A DNA stretch of 64,000 nt from Drosophila persimilis (GCF_003286085.1 NW_020825288.1:12524001-12588000); one strand, 5' to 3'; positions 1 through 14,200 are shown, counted from the stretch's first letter. Notes: generated by a model not told the origin, from the sequence alone. Made by a program: numbers and translations.

Positions 1-2
1 CG

Positions 3-2318
3 GGGGGACTCCAGGCAACACAGCTGCCGAGCACCATCACCATCCCAGGGACGAATATCCAGATACCCACATCGGTGGCCGCGGCCAATGGTCTGCTCGG
101 GAACCTCTCAAGTCTGTTGAGCGGCGGCGGTGGAGGCGGCTCCACGCTGAAGCTGGATAATGGCCAGATCCAGCTGCGACCACAGTTGGTGCAATTCCCA
201 CAGCCCGTGCAACAGCAGACGGTTGCCGTGCAGATTCCAGTACAAACAGCAGGTGGACAGACCATCTACCAGACGGTCCATGTCCCAGTGCAGGCCGCAC
301 CAAGTGGTCTGTCGAATCTGATGCAGGCCCAGTCGATGGCGATGCCCTCAGCTGCTACCTCACAGATGCAGATGATACCACAGTTTGCGCAGATTGCACA
401 GATTGTGACGCCCAACGGGCAGATACAGCAGGTACAGCTGGCGCCAATGCCTTACAGCCAGTTGCCGCCGAACGCGAACATCATACATATCCAGAATCCC
501 CACCAGCAACAGCAGCAGCAGCAGCAACAGCAGGCGCAGCAGCAGCAAGTGCAGGTACAGCAGCAATTTCAACAACATCAGCAGGTACAGCAGCACCAAC
601 AGCTCATCCAAGCGATCCAGGATGCCTCGGCGAGTGGCCAGATACCAGCGAATCAACCCATAACCATAACCAATGCCCAGGGCCAACAGCTGACGGTGAT
701 ACCAGCCCAACTGAGGCAGAATCCACAACCCACAGCCACGCCGGCGCCACAGGCCCCCACTGCCATGCAGCTACCCGCCGGGTTGCAGGCCCTGCCCATA
801 CAGAATATCCCAGGATTGGGGCAGGTGCAGATCATCCAGGCGAATCAGTTGCCCGCCAATCTGCCGGCCAATTTCCAGCAGGTGTTGCATCAACTGCCAC
901 AAATGCAACAGGTTCATGCCCAGGCGCCAGCACAGGCCCAGGGACAAGCTCAGACGACCAATGCAACATCTATAACGGTGATGCCCAAACAGGAGCCACA
1001 GAGTCCCACGCAGATGATCACCAGCATCAAGCAGGAGCCGCCAGATAACTTTGTCACTGCTGCTCCTCCGGGTCCTCCGGCTCGTCCGCCATCCACTCCC
1101 ACATCGATTGCAACATCTCAGCCACATCCACAGCCGCAATCACAGCAAATAAAATTCATTGTGCCGCAGGCGCCACCAACCACGCAGGCGGATGGGGGGA
1201 ATCCCAATCCGAATCCGAATCCGCTCTCCAATGTGACAATACCAGCGTCCATACAAATCACAGCCTTGCCACAGCCACAGCCGCAGGCAGCCACCGCCAC
1301 GACCTTGCCTCCGCCTCGAACGCCGCCAGTTTCGGTGGCCACCATTGCCAGGAGTGTCAATCTCCCCACGAAAGCCACCACCATCGCGAACACTGGCGGG
1401 CATCATGTGATGCGAACTACAGCAGCGAGCGGCCTCAGGAGCAACACCACCATTACTGTAAGCACCACCACCGCCACGACGCCGGCAGGCCAGACGAGCG
1501 TGAGCTTGGATACCAGTGGAGCGGGGGCGGAGGTAAAGCCCAGACTCAAGCGTGTGGCCTGCACCTGCCCCAATTGCACCGATGGCGAGAAGCATTCGGA
1601 TAAGAAGCGCCAGCACATCTGCCACATACCCGGCTGCCAGAAGGTGTACGGCAAGACCTCCCATTTACGGGCCCACCTCCGTTGGCATACGGGCGAACGG
1701 CCCTTTGTCTGTTCGTGGGTCTTTTGCGGCAAGCGTTTCACCCGCTCCGATGAACTGCAACGCCACCGTCGCACCCACACGGGCGAGAAGCGCTTCCAGT
1801 GCCGCGAATGCAACAAGAAGTTCATGCGGAGCGATCATCTGTCCAAGCACATCAAGACGCACTTCAAGAGTCGCTCCGGCGTGGAGCTGATGGAGCTCAG
1901 CATCAAGCAAGAGCAGAAGAACAGCGCGAAGAGCATCAGCACGATGAGTGGGATTGTGACGATCGAGTTACCCGGGAGCGGTGGCCAGGTCGTGGGCAGT
2001 GGTGCCTCCAGTGTGGCGGCAACGGTTGCGGGCTCAACTGTTACATCAGCCCCGGGCGGGGCGACCATTGTCCAGCTGTCAGCTGGAACGGTAGGGGGCA
2101 TGGATAGTTTCGGCGAGGACGAAGAGGATGACGAGGAGATGACCGAAGAGGATGACGACGAAGACGATGAGGAGGAGCTGGAGGAAGATGATGAAGATGA
2201 GGAGGAAATGGATGAAGAGGAGCAGGACCAGGAGCAAGACCAGGACCAGGACAGTGGCGATGAGGAGAAGGTGATGACCATTTCGATGAGCGAAATGGGG
2301 GAGAATTCATCCAACTAA
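3..2318 (+). CDS. Spps: Spps-type Sp/KLF zinc-finger transcription factor, 3' part
   Basis: The frame is open from base 3 to a TAA at 2316-2318 with no stop, so the true start lies left of the window. Seen: a long Gln-rich region with a CAG/CAA run (about 502-601), Pro/Thr/Ser-rich stretches, two sumoylation-like KQEP sites (about 985-1040), a Buttonhead box CTCPNC (about 1558-1578), three consecutive C2H2 fingers (about 1609-1863) with TGERPF and TGEKRF linkers, and an acidic Asp/Glu tail (about 2115-2270). A Btd box followed by three Sp1-type fingers defines the Sp family, which binds GC/GT boxes. The Gln-rich N-terminus, the long acidic tail and the twin neighbour fit Drosophila Spps, a Polycomb response element binding factor, better than btd or Sp1. 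The assignment to Spps within the Sp family is from memory. Confidence 0.88.
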   Translation, partial: GGLQATQLPSTITIPGTNIQIPTSVAAANGLLGNLSSLLSGGGGGGSTLKLDNGQIQLRPQLVQFPQPVQQQTVAVQIPVQTAGGQTIYQTVHVPVQAAPSGLSNLMQAQSMAMPSAATSQMQMIPQFAQIAQIVTPNGQIQQVQLAPMPYSQLPPNANIIHIQNPHQQQQQQQQQQAQQQQVQVQQQFQQHQQVQQHQQLIQAIQDASASGQIPANQPITITNAQGQQLTVIPAQLRQNPQPTATPAPQAPTAMQLPAGLQALPIQNIPGLGQVQIIQANQLPANLPANFQQVLHQLPQMQQVHAQAPAQAQGQAQTTNATSITVMPKQEPQSPTQMITSIKQEPPDNFVTAAPPGPPARPPSTPTSIATSQPHPQPQSQQIKFIVPQAPPTTQADGGNPNPNPNPLSNVTIPASIQITALPQPQPQAATATTLPPPRTPPVSVATIARSVNLPTKATTIANTGGHHVMRTTAASGLRSNTTITVSTTTATTPAGQTSVSLDTSGAGAEVKPRLKRVACTCPNCTDGEKHSDKKRQHICHIPGCQKVYGKTSHLRAHLRWHTGERPFVCSWVFCGKRFTRSDELQRHRRTHTGEKRFQCRECNKKFMRSDHLSKHIKTHFKSRSGVELMELSIKQEQKNSAKSISTMSGIVTIELPGSGGQVVGSGASSVAATVAGSTVTSAPGGATIVQLSAGTVGGMDSFGEDEEDDEEMTEEDDDEDDEEELEEDDEDEEEMDEEEQDQEQDQDQDSGDEEKVMTISMSEMGENSSN

Positions 2319-2700
2319 CATTCGGAGTCGCTGTTCATGGAACAGTTCATGTTTGATCATTTCCCGTAGCACAGGCAGCCTTCGCAGATCCTCCTCCTTC
2401 GGACCCATTTGTAAATTGTATATAGCGCGAATAATTATTTTAAATATCCTAAGCATTTCAAATGTTCTTTTTGTTTCGTGTAAAATTGTACATAGAGATC
2501 GGAGAGATCCCCGATAATTGTATTGTTAGTTAAGGTTTTTTAATATTTTTACTCAATAATTTCCTAAAATCTAGATTTTAATCGACATCGTGTTTTTTAA
2601 TGAAGTTTTTTACACACCCAGAGCAACAACAAATATATCTACATATATATATATATATAAACATCCAATAAACTCCAATTCGTTTTCCGCAATTACTGAT
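2319..2700 (+). other. Spps 3' UTR with poly(A) signal
   Basis: AT-rich sequence after the Spps stop, with an AATAAA at 2667-2672 preceded by a (TA)n run at about 2643-2659. The convergent gene on the minus strand stops at 2701, so the two transcripts are expected to overlap tail to tail. Confidence 0.6.
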
Positions 2701-3614
2701 TCATGGCTGATTCTCCTGCGTGGATGCGGCTGCTACTTGAGTACCAAATTCATTGTAATCCTCACTGTCTACTGTATGCCCTGGCAGGGCCTGCGACTGT
2801 GAATTGATGTCCTCGTCCAGAGACATGCTCTCCGAGTTGACCTGCAGTCCCGCTTGCACCCAATCGTGGCCCAGATCACACGACACGGACTCGGTTAGCT
2901 GCGTTTCTGGTGGTATTTCAATCTCATCCTGACCAATGCCCCACAGTTCTTCATCAGAATCGATGCCGGTCGACAAAAAGTCGTTTTCAGGCATCGCCGT
3001 TGTCGCATTGAAAGGTGTCGTCGGCTGGTCTGGCTGGACAAATACAGCCGCTGCTGAATCGTTTAATAAAGGCTGTGAGAACGAGGTGGTGACATCTGTA
3101 GCTTCCGGGCCTATGCCCTCACGCTCTCGCTTATAACGATCCAGTCGAAAGTTATTCTGCTTTTTCAGCTCGCTTTTGGCTACGAGATTGTATTCGGCCA
3201 CCTCTTCGTCTGTGTAGGGTTCCACCATTTTCCTGGCCACCGCCTTGATGAGCATGGCATTTATGAAGCGCTCCGAACGATTTTCAAGGCGATTCTTCGC
3301 ATTAAGCCGCTTCTTGGCGTCCCACACGCAGTTGAGGTGTGTCATGTTGACTCGTACTTTGGTACGCAGGCACAGCTGCCTAACGTCCTCTGGGCTGTAC
3401 ACGCGCTCCAGGTCCGCAGGCCTAATCTTCTGCAAGATGTCCCCCGGATTAAACGTAGATTTTTTGGCTTGTTTGCGGTGAAATTTTTACTTACGCACGG
3501 CGGGTAATATTTGCGAAAGAATTCCCTTTCGTGCTCCTCGGCATTGCTCATCACCATTTGCTCCTCCTCGGCTTGGTATTTGAGAAGAGCCTCCGGTAGC
3601 CCTGTGCCTGGCAT
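2701..3614 (-). CDS. Unrecognised 282-residue protein, two exons
   Basis: CDS join of 3614-3495 and 3429-2701 (minus strand), 849 nt. The first exon starts at ATG 3614 and ends TGC|GTAAGT; the intron is 65 nt and ends TTGCAG; the frame closes in phase 0. The N-terminal half (about residues 1-135) is charged and probably helical, with Arg/Lys/Asn-rich segments such as KKRLNAKNRLENRSERFIN and a cysteine pair around the exon junction (YYPPC). The C-terminal half is acidic, Ser/Gln-rich and looks disordered. I do not recognise the family, and I see no signal peptide or membrane segment. Normal codon use, clean splice sites and a compact structure argue that it is a real gene. It is convergent with Spps and divergent from twin, and probably shares a promoter region with twin at 3.65-4 kb. 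Confidence 0.8.
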
Positions 3615-5213
3615 GGTTTTAACATAAACTATAACAATATAATTTGCACAAGGACGTATACAACAAAATAATCCAAGCTCGTTCCCGCTCAATCAAAATC
3701 TTATCGAAACGCAACCCTACCAACTAATGCACTAACATACCAAACATCCCAGAAAATACCAGCTGGACGTGGTATTTTCATACCGAAGAAGTGAAGAAAA
3801 GAGAAATGGCCAAAGCAGAAAAAAGAAGAGCGAGAGTTTACACATAGCGGAGCGCTGATCAAACTATAATTAAACATAAATACAAAAATAAGACGTCTGT
3901 GGATAACGCGCCAAAACACAGTTAAAGCCAAATAAAAGAATCCAAAAAGTGGCTAGTTTAGTTAAGCAAATAGTACGAAATCTCTACGTGTTTTTATTTC
4001 ATTCCTGTATCTGAGTGTGCGTGTGTGTCTGCTTGCGTGCTTGCATGCGATGCGTGTGTGGTGTGTGCTTGTGTGTGAGTGTAGAGCTGTGTGGGAGAGA
4101 AGAGCGCTTGTTTTGTTTTGACTAAAAACCCAGTTTTGTGTGATATACAAAAAGCATTGAAATGTCTGTCTAAATGGAGAAAAGTTTCTAAATTCTTGTG
4201 ACGCGTATTGGATTCCCGCGGAAGCATCAGCAAGTGGCAATACTCCAAGCCACCATGTATACAAAAACAAGAAAAGACGATGAAAATGAAACGCGCAATA
4301 ACTGAAGGGAATGCAAAACGCGGAGAAAAAGAAATGGGAGAGAAGGCAATATAGAAGTTTCCTTTTGAGTTGAGAATCATGACTAGAAAACCATAAAAAA
4401 GCGAGAAAAACGAGAAAAAACATGAAATTACTTGTGCATTTGACTAAATTATAGAGTGATGAAGAAATACTGACAGCGACAGTTAGATTTGCAAAATTAT
4501 TGAGGAATAAGCGGCGACGAGAACAGACCGCACAAGGGAATAGACAGAGGCGCGTGTGGAAAGAGGCGGCAATTAGCGTTAAAGACGGACAATTGTCGCT
4601 GGAAAAGTGCAGAGAGGTTGAGCCACAGGAACCCCACATGCAGGTGAACAGAATAGCCGGACCGGACCCGGAATCTCATCTATACTGCTTCGTTTCGTCC
4701 ATTTTACGTGGATTGGCCCACGCCATTGAAAAGCTTGCTCTCTAACTGTAACCCTCCATTTGCGTGGTCGTAAACGATTATGTGTGTGTATTGTATGTGG
4801 GCTTGCACTTTGCGCGCGCTTGCAAGAGTCCTTTTTTTGCACTTACTTTTGATTTTGGACCCCAACCACCCCCCCAAACCCTATCCAGTATCGAGTCTAT
4901 CTTTGTTTACTAATACAAAATAATAATTCAAACCAATTTATTAATATTTTGCAGAGACGCTTATCATCAGGCGGTTATTATGAAAGGTTATGATTTGTTT
5001 CCAACTATCCTAAAAATGAAAACAAAACAAAAATATTGACTTACAAAAATACATTCCATTTGTGTTGCTAAGCGAGGGTTCGTCTCCTAACATGAACGAG
5101 CCCTAACATACTTCAACAAGAGCTTGCACCGCAGTGCCTTAATACCCAACGCTCCTCTAACTGTGCTCCTCTCCCGCTCTTTCTTTGCATCTCTCGCAGG
5201 CAACCATTATAAG
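3615..5213. other. Divergent promoter region and twin 5' UTR/intron
   Basis: About 1.6 kb with no supported ORF between the minus-strand 282-residue gene and the twin start codon. A TTATCGAA half-DRE-like site lies near 3700. The twin ATG is preceded by a clear acceptor (CTCTCGCAG ending at 5199), so twin has at least one upstream noncoding exon and a 5' UTR intron in this stretch. The exact transcription starts cannot be read from the sequence. Confidence 0.5.
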
Positions 5214-8200
5214 ATGTCTCGTAACAAAGACAAATACGACAGCGCTAATCGAAGGCAGCAGATCTTTCTTTCCCAAGAGGATATTGCCGCTGGCAAAAAG
5301 ACAAACTGGAGCGGCCTCGAAATAACTGGTGAGTGATGCACCCGAAATACCTTTTGATCTCTCTCTGGCTCTTCATCTGGCTCATGGCTCTCATAAATAT
5401 CGTTTCGTACAGGCTGCGTGCGGAACATCAGCCCCTCGCTGTGGGAGTTCGAGCATTTGACCGCCCTCTACCTGAACGACAATCAGCTGCTGCGTCTCCC
5501 CGCCGACGTGGGCATGCTGACCAGTCTCCGCACACTGGATCTCTCCAGCAATAAGCTGCGAAGTCTCCCCGCCGAGCTTGGAGAGTTAATACAGCTGAGG
5601 TGGGTTACGATGCGCATGCATGTCATGGAAACCACATCTTTCACTCACAATTGTTGCTCCTTTTTAGGGAACTGCTGCTGAACAACAACTTTCTGCGCGT
5701 GCTGCCGTACGAGATTGGCAAGCTCTTCCATCTGGTCATACTCGGCCTGATGGGCAATCCGCTGCAAAAGGAGTTTATGAACATCTACAACGAGCCGAAT
5801 GGCACGTCCAAACTGCTCACCTACATGCTGGACAACTTGTCATGTGAGTCTACGCTTCATTTTTCTTATTTTTTTTTTTTTTTTTTGTATGAGTGTGATG
5901 TCTGTGCCTGATCCCTCCTGTTCATGGAGCGGATCTGTGTGCAGGTATGTGGGGGTAAAAAGGAAAGCATATCAGCATGGAAAAAAGGCTTCCGAAAAGA
6001 GAAAGTTTTCTCTGTGCCACCAAGGGTATTTGGACTTTGTGGCGAGTTATGATTTTGGTCTCAACTAAATGTACATATGTATGGGATATATTTAATGAAC
6101 CTTATAGGTTACTCTCTTGTGACATGTGACATTCCAAGGAACTCCGTTCTCGGAAGTCTTGTAATTTTTGCGTCCTTTCCAATTTTTTTGGTCGCAAATA
6201 ATCGAGTTGCTTAAACCTAGCCGATAATTTTGTAAGCTTTAGTGTTGTTAACAGCTTTTTGTCGCAACTAGTGTTGAAAAGGACTACCTTTAATTCTAGT
6301 TAAATCAAAAAATCAAGAGAGTATGAGACCCCAATTTCGCGCCATGTACTACGAGTACCAGGATCAGTCAAGTAACCAGTTTGACAGCAGCTGTAATTAA
6401 AGTTCAAACTCATGGTTTCCCATTAATGCCCAAAAACATAATGCACAGCCGACAATTATAAGTTGCTATTTTTTTTTTAATTGAATGCAACGATTACAAC
6501 AATTGGCAGCGGCTGAAAAAAAGAACTGCACGACCTCGACATGCAAAAAGCCGCTCTGGACGTTGGTCCGAGAGCAGCGTGCAGCTTGCAGTTTTCAGCG
6601 TGCATGATCAAGCCGGCAGTGTTTGTGGATCGCAAGTGTGGAACCCAAGAGAATCAAAGACGAGCAAGCCGAGAGAGAGCCAGATCGAGAGCGAGCTCTC
6701 AACAGGGCATAACGGCTTTTAACCCATGTGGGGGCCGGCGCACAAAAGCTTGAATTGAATTTTCAGCTGACTTCAGTCTGCCGCACGCCAGGCTACGAAA
6801 CGGACGCTCTCTGCTCTTGCTCTTGGCCACAGAAAAAACCCGTTCGCGACCGTCGCACCCGATTCGTCTCGTACTCGGCACTCGTTCCGTACCCGTAACC
6901 GTACCCTTACCCTTACCCGTGTTTCGGTTGGCAGCCGCGCATGCGCAAAGTGTTTCGTAATTGACAGCCAGCGAGCAGCGACAGAAACAGCAGCAGCAGC
7001 AGCAGCAGCGGCTTGTCCCAGTTTCCAGTTCGCTTTTCATTTCGTTGTAGACAGAGATTTGTAGATTTTTTGGTAATCCCCACGGGTCGTGCAAATGCAT
7101 CATTGAGTGTTGCGGGAATAGTATATTGAAAGCGGCCAAGTGATGTGCAATCGACTACGTTCCAAGCCCAGACGACTAGCAACAGACGACGCCAACACCC
7201 ACAGAAATCAGCAAGGAGAGCGGCAGGATTATGAGATCGCATGTGGCCGTCTATCGCGCGCCAGACAACGGGAACATCCTCGCTGGACCATTTGCTAGAT
7301 ACCATCAGCATCAGCACCAGCAACAGCACTTGCACTGGGCCTCAACGCCGCCGGTTCCTCCCCCCACTTCAGCCGCCGCCTCCTGCTACAATCAGCTACA
7401 GCGTCAGCGCCTGCATCATGGACCACACGTTCGCTGGACACCTGCTCAGGCGCAGACTCCACTCCCTCCATCCCCTCAGCCAGTCGGCTACGGCATTGGT
7501 CTGTCCATACCGCCTGTAGTTAATCAGCAGCGCATCAACGAGTGCGCAGGAATCCCACTCATCTCGAACGCCTCCAGCCACTTGTCGCCGGGCCAGCGTC
7601 AGCGTTTGCTAAGGAAGACGGCCCCCAAGTCGCCACCATGGCCCCCGACGGGGGTGCACACCATGTCCCAGCTGGCGGCCCACGCCCAGGGAATGCCGCT
7701 CCTCCAGCAGAACGGCAAGCAGAATCTGCCACAACACCACCAGCCGCAACAGCAACAGCAGCACCATCCCCCGTCGTGGAGTGCCTACCAGCCAATGCCC
7801 CCAACCAGCCAAAGTTTCAAGCTGGCGGATAAATCTCGGGCCCTACGATACCAGAACTCTGCTCCGCCCATGCTCCAAAGCCAGGAGAGGCAGACGCTGG
7901 CTGGCAGTGCCACTAGCGGCCAGGATGCCACACCGACGACGGAGAGCTGCCTGCCACGAATCATCAAGCCGCGCAAGCGCCGCAAGAAGGATCGAAAGCC
8001 CGGCAACGGAGTCTTACTCAAGATAGAACCGGATATGCAGATGAAGGCGTCCGTCCAGGGAGAGGAGCATCCATACCACCATCTACTGCCTCTGGGCGGA
8101 GGAGGAGGACTCCTGCAGCATGATCACACGCACGGCGTTTGTTTCTGCAGGGACTGCGATCCGCTGCGATCCCTGTGGGACTATCAGGCACAGACACTGC

Positions 8201-11200
8201 ATCGCTCGCTCTCCGATGCCTCGTCCAGCGAGCCGGGCGGTGGCAGTCGGGAATCCTCTTCCTCCACCTCGTCCACGCACTCGTCGGACAGCTCCTGCGA
8301 TAGCTCCATCTGCTCCCAGAGCCTGCCACCGACCTGCAACGCTCCCACTGTGCCGGAGGAAACCATCGAGGAGTTTGCCCCCATAACCGGGGACAGCAGT
8401 CGCGCGGAGATTGTGGGAGTCATTGGATCGCAGCGCAGCCACCAAGTGGGTCATGCCCATGAGGGCGTTATCACGACGCCCTCGCAGTGCAGTCTCAGCG
8501 ATGACTCGGGCTACGGCGATATCTTGAGTGGGATTAACATAGCCAACGATCTCTTTGGCAACTTTGGCTTCAAAGGCAGGGCATCATCGGAATCATCCTA
8601 CTCCTCCGCCTGTGCCCAGGCGGAGACGCTGCTCGACGAGAGCATCAGCGAGATATCGAGGAAGCTCATCGAGACGTGCAGCAGCAGTGCGTCATCGTCG
8701 GGCGGAGATCGGCACGGATCGGTATTGGGATCGGGAGCCAGCGACAGTGGCTTGGATAGTGCTGGCAGCTACAGTCGAGACTCTGGCCTCGTCTTTAGCT
8801 TTGAGCATTTGAATCTGAATCTGAACCTGACGGATGCGACGCCCACATCTTTGGATTTTCTTGTGGATTGCAACAACAACAACAGCTGCGACAGCAACGA
8901 AAAGAGCAACAATAGCATCAGCATGAGCATCGACAAGGGAGGAGCAGCGTCACAGCAATTTTATAACAATTGCTTTGGCCTGTTGTGGCAGCAGCAGCAG
9001 CAGCATGGTGGAGGTGGAGGTGGAGGCGGACACGATGACAGCCAAGTGGCAGCTGCCAAACCAAGCCAAAACCAAAACCAAGACCGAGACAGCCGCCGCG
9101 ACACACCCACAAGCAGGCGGCTGATACTGGGAACGTTGCACGGTAAATTGAAGCCAGCATTTTCCACCATCTCGTGACGACGACAATGAAAAACTAATCA
9201 AAAATCCAAAGCGACAATCCCCTGGAATATATATAATAACTGAAGGAAGGGAGGAGTCGCCGCCGTCGCCTTGCCCTTAAAAGGCAGGCGTTCGAAAGTC
9301 GTTCATTTTGAATGAGAGAGGGAGAGAGATTGATCCGCGCAGACGCAGCTGTGTGGCGGACGATGCGTGGGTGCATGGAAAGAAAATGTATATTCAAAAA
9401 ATGTCAAATTTCTACCAAAACATCAATTGCATAACCTCCTAAACGAAAGAGCCGAGAAAGAAGAAAAGCTATTAAATTCGTTCAAGGCATATTCGTATGT
9501 GGAGACGATCATCACATCATCATCACGATCATCGGGCGACGATGAAGAAAGCAAAAACAAAAGGCCAACCAAGTTGTACAAACCCCAAACCCCGATGGAA
9601 ATCGTACGAAACGGAACAGAAAGACAGGCCGCCGCAGCCGACGCCGCCGGGACTTGGGAGACTGGATGGAAACCTTGTACATACAACACTTTAGCTTCAA
9701 AACTTTCACTTTCACTGCCTGCGACGCTGCGTCGATTTGTATTTTTAAGACAGTGTTTTTTTTGTTGTTTCTTTTTCTTTTTGCCAAAGACCACAAGTGG
9801 ATGACGGGGAGCGGCAGCGGGTTGCGGGTGGAGGGAACGATGTGAGAGAGAGAGACTTGGGTTCGCGAGACTCTTATGCAGATTTTGTGGCGCAAAAAGA
9901 AGAAGAAACTTTGTAGAGATCGGATAGAGATTGAACTACGAAATGAACCTATAATATACTACTATACCTGTACTATATCTACAGATCTACCGAGTATATC
10001 TAGCTATATCTACAGATCTACAACCATAATTAGAGGTATATCTAGACATACCTATATATCTACATTATATACATATACTTAATTGCTGTTGTTATTTGTG
10101 CATTAACGTTAAACCCAGGAGTTTTATATAGATTTGTACGGGGTGTGTGTTTATGGGTTACTTTTAGCTGGTAGCTGTAGGACATTATCGAGCTTAAGCC
10201 AACGTTCCTACATAATAATATTGTTTTATCTTCGACTCCTTGGGTTCTATTTAATATTATTTTTAGGGTATAATCGTGTCAAAGCGCTACAACGTGAACT
10301 TTTCTTAGTTTTGTAAGTCCCTCAGTTATCCTTAAACACAAAAGGAAGGATCTCTGTGAGGGTTATATAAGTATATTGGTTAGTAAATTTATCATATGCA
10401 TGGAATTTCGAAATGCAAGCACACTTGTGTGTTGGTGCATGATCAGATCCTCAGATTTGAATAGAAAGTACATGTAAAGTGGTATTCGAAGGTTTCATTC
10501 TAAGATGGTTCGGGGTAAGGGATAGTCCAGTCTATCTAGATACCGAGTGGGTGGGGAGTGGGTCTTACCTTAACTTAATGTAATTTCAATGTTCTCTTGA
10601 GCATTTCCCTGATTCAGTGAGTATTTTGGGGCAAAATAATGTATTTCATTATTAAATCATTTTATTCCTTGTTATAACAGTTGAATAACAGTTAGTATGA
10701 GAAAATTATCAGATTCGTGAAACTTTATTCAAATGAACTTCTAATTAGAAAACCCAGCTTAAAATCCCTCTGTAGAAGTCATGGAACATCTCAGAGACTA
10801 CTGCCAACGCTAGCACCAAGCTTGTAACTCGACAAGATCGATTCTTGAAGTACCATTCATTCTTTTCATTTCAAATAAAGACTCATAATTTTGGAATTGT
10901 AACAAATTAGATTTGTTGTAGATGAGATCTTCCTCCGTGGCAGTGGAGATCTGGTGCAACAATTAATTCCGATTGTGAAGATCGCCAAAGCATAAAATCT
11001 AAATCTGAAAATCGAGAGCAGCCCTAGTTACCTGCTTTGTTTGTTGGCGAGTAAAAGTTTTCGCCTGTTATTTTTTTTTCTCTCTTTTTAATTAAAAGAA
11101 ACTCACGAACGCGGGCGCGCAAGCGCACTGAAATTGCTTGGAAGTTTTCCGCTCTACTCGACTCTGCCTCTGACTCTGACTCCGGCTTCGACTTTGGCTT

Positions 11201-14200
11201 CGAGTCTTCGTCTCAGCATCAGCATCAGCTTCAGAGCTGCTGGAAAATGTCACAGATTTTCCATTGGCAAGTTCCGGCAGACAAGCACAGACAGACAGCG
11301 ACTTGTGTTACCATTCCCCAGATAGAAATTACCACTCGAAGCTAATTTATTTAATTATTATTTTCACTAGTTTGTATTGTATTATCTATCGTATTGTAGT
11401 GTTTGTTTGTTCGTAAGCATCGTTTTTGCACAAATAACAATATAGTTTACACAGTAACCGCCCCCTCTATTATAACCACAACGATCCCAGCCCCACAGCT
11501 GTATCCCGCCCCCATACAAAAACACACAAAAAACCCTATTTATTTTGATTAAGTTCGAAGTCGAGAACTCAATAAAAAGTGTAAACAGAAATGTCAAACA
11601 AAAAGAACTTGATTGCTGTTTTGATAGCCCCGAAACATTGGAGAAGATACCCCAAAAAGACTTCATCTTCTAATGAGGCACGTACGAGAGGTGGAAAAAC
11701 AAACAGAACTTTCGTGCGGGTTTCCGTAGGCCTACGAGCGCAATGCACTTGAAGATGAACTTTCCCAAAACATTAGCTCTTGAGGACAGAAGACGGTGTC
11801 TTTTCTCATTGCCAGAGTGTAGAGGAGGTGGCTGGAATCCCACTGTGGATGGACAGATAAAATTTGATGAATTGGCTGTGCCGTCCAGGCTCCAACCTTT
11901 CACCTTTTTGCGAAAAAGATTAACCGCTGTAATAACCGTACCTGGCAAATTAATTTTAAGCATTTTGTGCCCGTCATTAGGCTAATTAATGTCTCCATTT
12001 TAGGGTTGTATCTTTCTCATCATCCAGCTTGTTCTGTTCTGTATTCTATTTTTTTTTTAAATGCTGCTAAAGACGCCTATTTCCCATTTGCAACCGTCGG
12101 GGGAACTCGCATCATCAGGGCTTTCACAACGAGGTCTGAACCTCCAGAGGTCCGGACCCGGACCGGCGCAGACCGGACCGTCGAGCGTTGAGTGGGTCAG
12201 TGGATAATTGGGTCATTTGCAACACTGTTTGCGCCATCAGCTTCAGTCAGCATCGGGTACGGTACGAGCCACCGAGTGGCAGTGGCAGTGGCAGAGGCAG
12301 CAGCAGCAGCGGTGGCTAATGTGTTTTGGCTACGTCAATAAATGCGTCGCGTCGCGTCGCGTTGCTGTTGTTCTTCTCTCCAACCAAGCGGGGCCAGGCC
12401 AGGCCAGGCCATCTCTCTCAGACACTATGTGTTTCACCATCCACCATGTCGCTCGGCTTCGCTCTCTCCTTCCTTCGGGCCACTCAAAATTTAATTGTTT
12501 TTCCTCACCTTCCCTAACCGGGAAGGGGGTATGCGCGCTTTGTCGTTCTTTGGGCATTGAACCGAAAAACAGGCAACCAATTAGTTTCTTTTAGTTGCGA
12601 CATGAATTGGGTATCTTCTGGGCCGTGACTCAGATTTCAGAACATCGAAAATTTTTTCGATTAGGTCAAAGATGGAGTTATTGAAAGAATTTCTTGCACA
12701 GGCCTAGTCGTGTGCTGCTCTAAAAATTCATATTTTACGGTGAGAAATTTAAGGAAAAGGGGGAAATCTACTTATAATCCTTAAAACAAAAACATTGATG
12801 GGATCGCAGCAGTAGAACAGATAATTTTTATGGATCCCTTCTAGATCGAAGAAAGGGAAAACGTCGATTCTTTTCGTGTTGTAAGAACAAACTCTCTGGC
12901 TGAAAAATAATAAATAAAAGCATTACATTACCTAAAAGACATACACTCATGACACTGGCAAGGGAGTTTCCCAATTGATTAGTCTGATCTTTACTCTGAT
13001 CGATTTAGTTATCGAATGCAACCTTACAATTAATCATTATTCACTTATCGGCTAAAGATGGCAAAAGTAAACACTGTAAAGACTTCAAACATTGGATATT
13101 GAATAGTTGGTAGGTTCTGGAAAGGGTATTCCAATCGCCACTTGGACTACTTCAATAATATTCTTACCTGTTGCTTCTTCTACTGACATTTTTCATTTTG
13201 TCTTGCCATTTGCTGTTTTTTTTTTTTTGCACATTTCCTCTGTGTGCCCCCTGCTTTGTCGTCTAGCTACTTTTCCACCAAGTTGACTTTTCTTTTGGAT
13301 GGGAAATTAGCATTTCGCCATGAAATTGAAAGTTTCAGTTTCCAATTAACTTGGCCAGTTCAGTGGGCCAGACGAAAAAACGTTCATCATCACGGCATCG
13401 CATGGGCAATGGGCAATGGGAACGGATTGTTAAAGTTCCTCTCGGAACGAACTTCCTCCTCCGTTCGCCAGAGAGGGAGAGAGGAAGAGAGAGAGACTTA
13501 CATACAAAAGCACAAAAACAACATAAGAAATATGCTGTTAATCCGAATAAAGGCCAAATGTCTACGAAAAAGGTTACGCAAAATGTCAAACAGTTAAGAA
13601 TCCCAACTCCTAACGGCCACAAATGTCATTATTACATTTATTTTCCCACTTTTAATGTCGTCTGCGAGCGCTCTTTGCTTGGGTCCCCCCCGTCTTTCAT
13701 GTGGTTTACTCGTGGTGATTCTTGTAATAGTTCTGCTTGGTATTATTTCAGTTCTTAGACTATTTTATGTTGGTTTCTTTGCCGTGCCACAGAAGAGTTG
13801 CTCGCTCGCTCATTCGTGCTCTCCTTAGCACAGTAGAATGATGGAAGGAAGGGCTTGGGTTCCACACAGCTTAATGTGGATTATATGTGCATATAATTGG
13901 ATGCTATTAAAGTATGTGTGCAAAGTTTGTGTGTTTGTGCGTGGAAATATGGGGTTATGTTGTTGAGAAATTTGTAGATCTGACAAACAGACAAAGAATT
14001 TGATGTTTGAATGGAAATAATATATACATATACAAGAATTGAGATATAGACAAATAGATTTAACCTTGAAGAGTCACACCTTTTTGGCTGCACTTTTCAT
14101 GTAAATTGTCAGGATAATTGGGCTAATCAGGCTTTAGAAGACACTGCTTTCAGACAGTCTTCCAGCGCAAGCCATGTTATTTAAGAGTTTCATAATCAAA

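Noticed and set aside
1835-2314. Ser-rich 159-codon frame antisense to Spps
   Set aside because: It is the mirror of the Glu/Asp acidic tail of Spps; GAG/GAT antisense reads as Ser/Leu.
4036-4640. 225-codon minus-strand frame upstream of twin
   Set aside because: Composition (Phe/His/Ser-rich, antisense of GT and GAAA runs) and lack of splice sites point to noncoding 5' region.
9367-9804. 145-codon open frame after the nested 648-codon gene
   Set aside because: It starts at GTG with no ATG, has AT-rich and simple-sequence composition, and lies in what looks like the 3' UTR.
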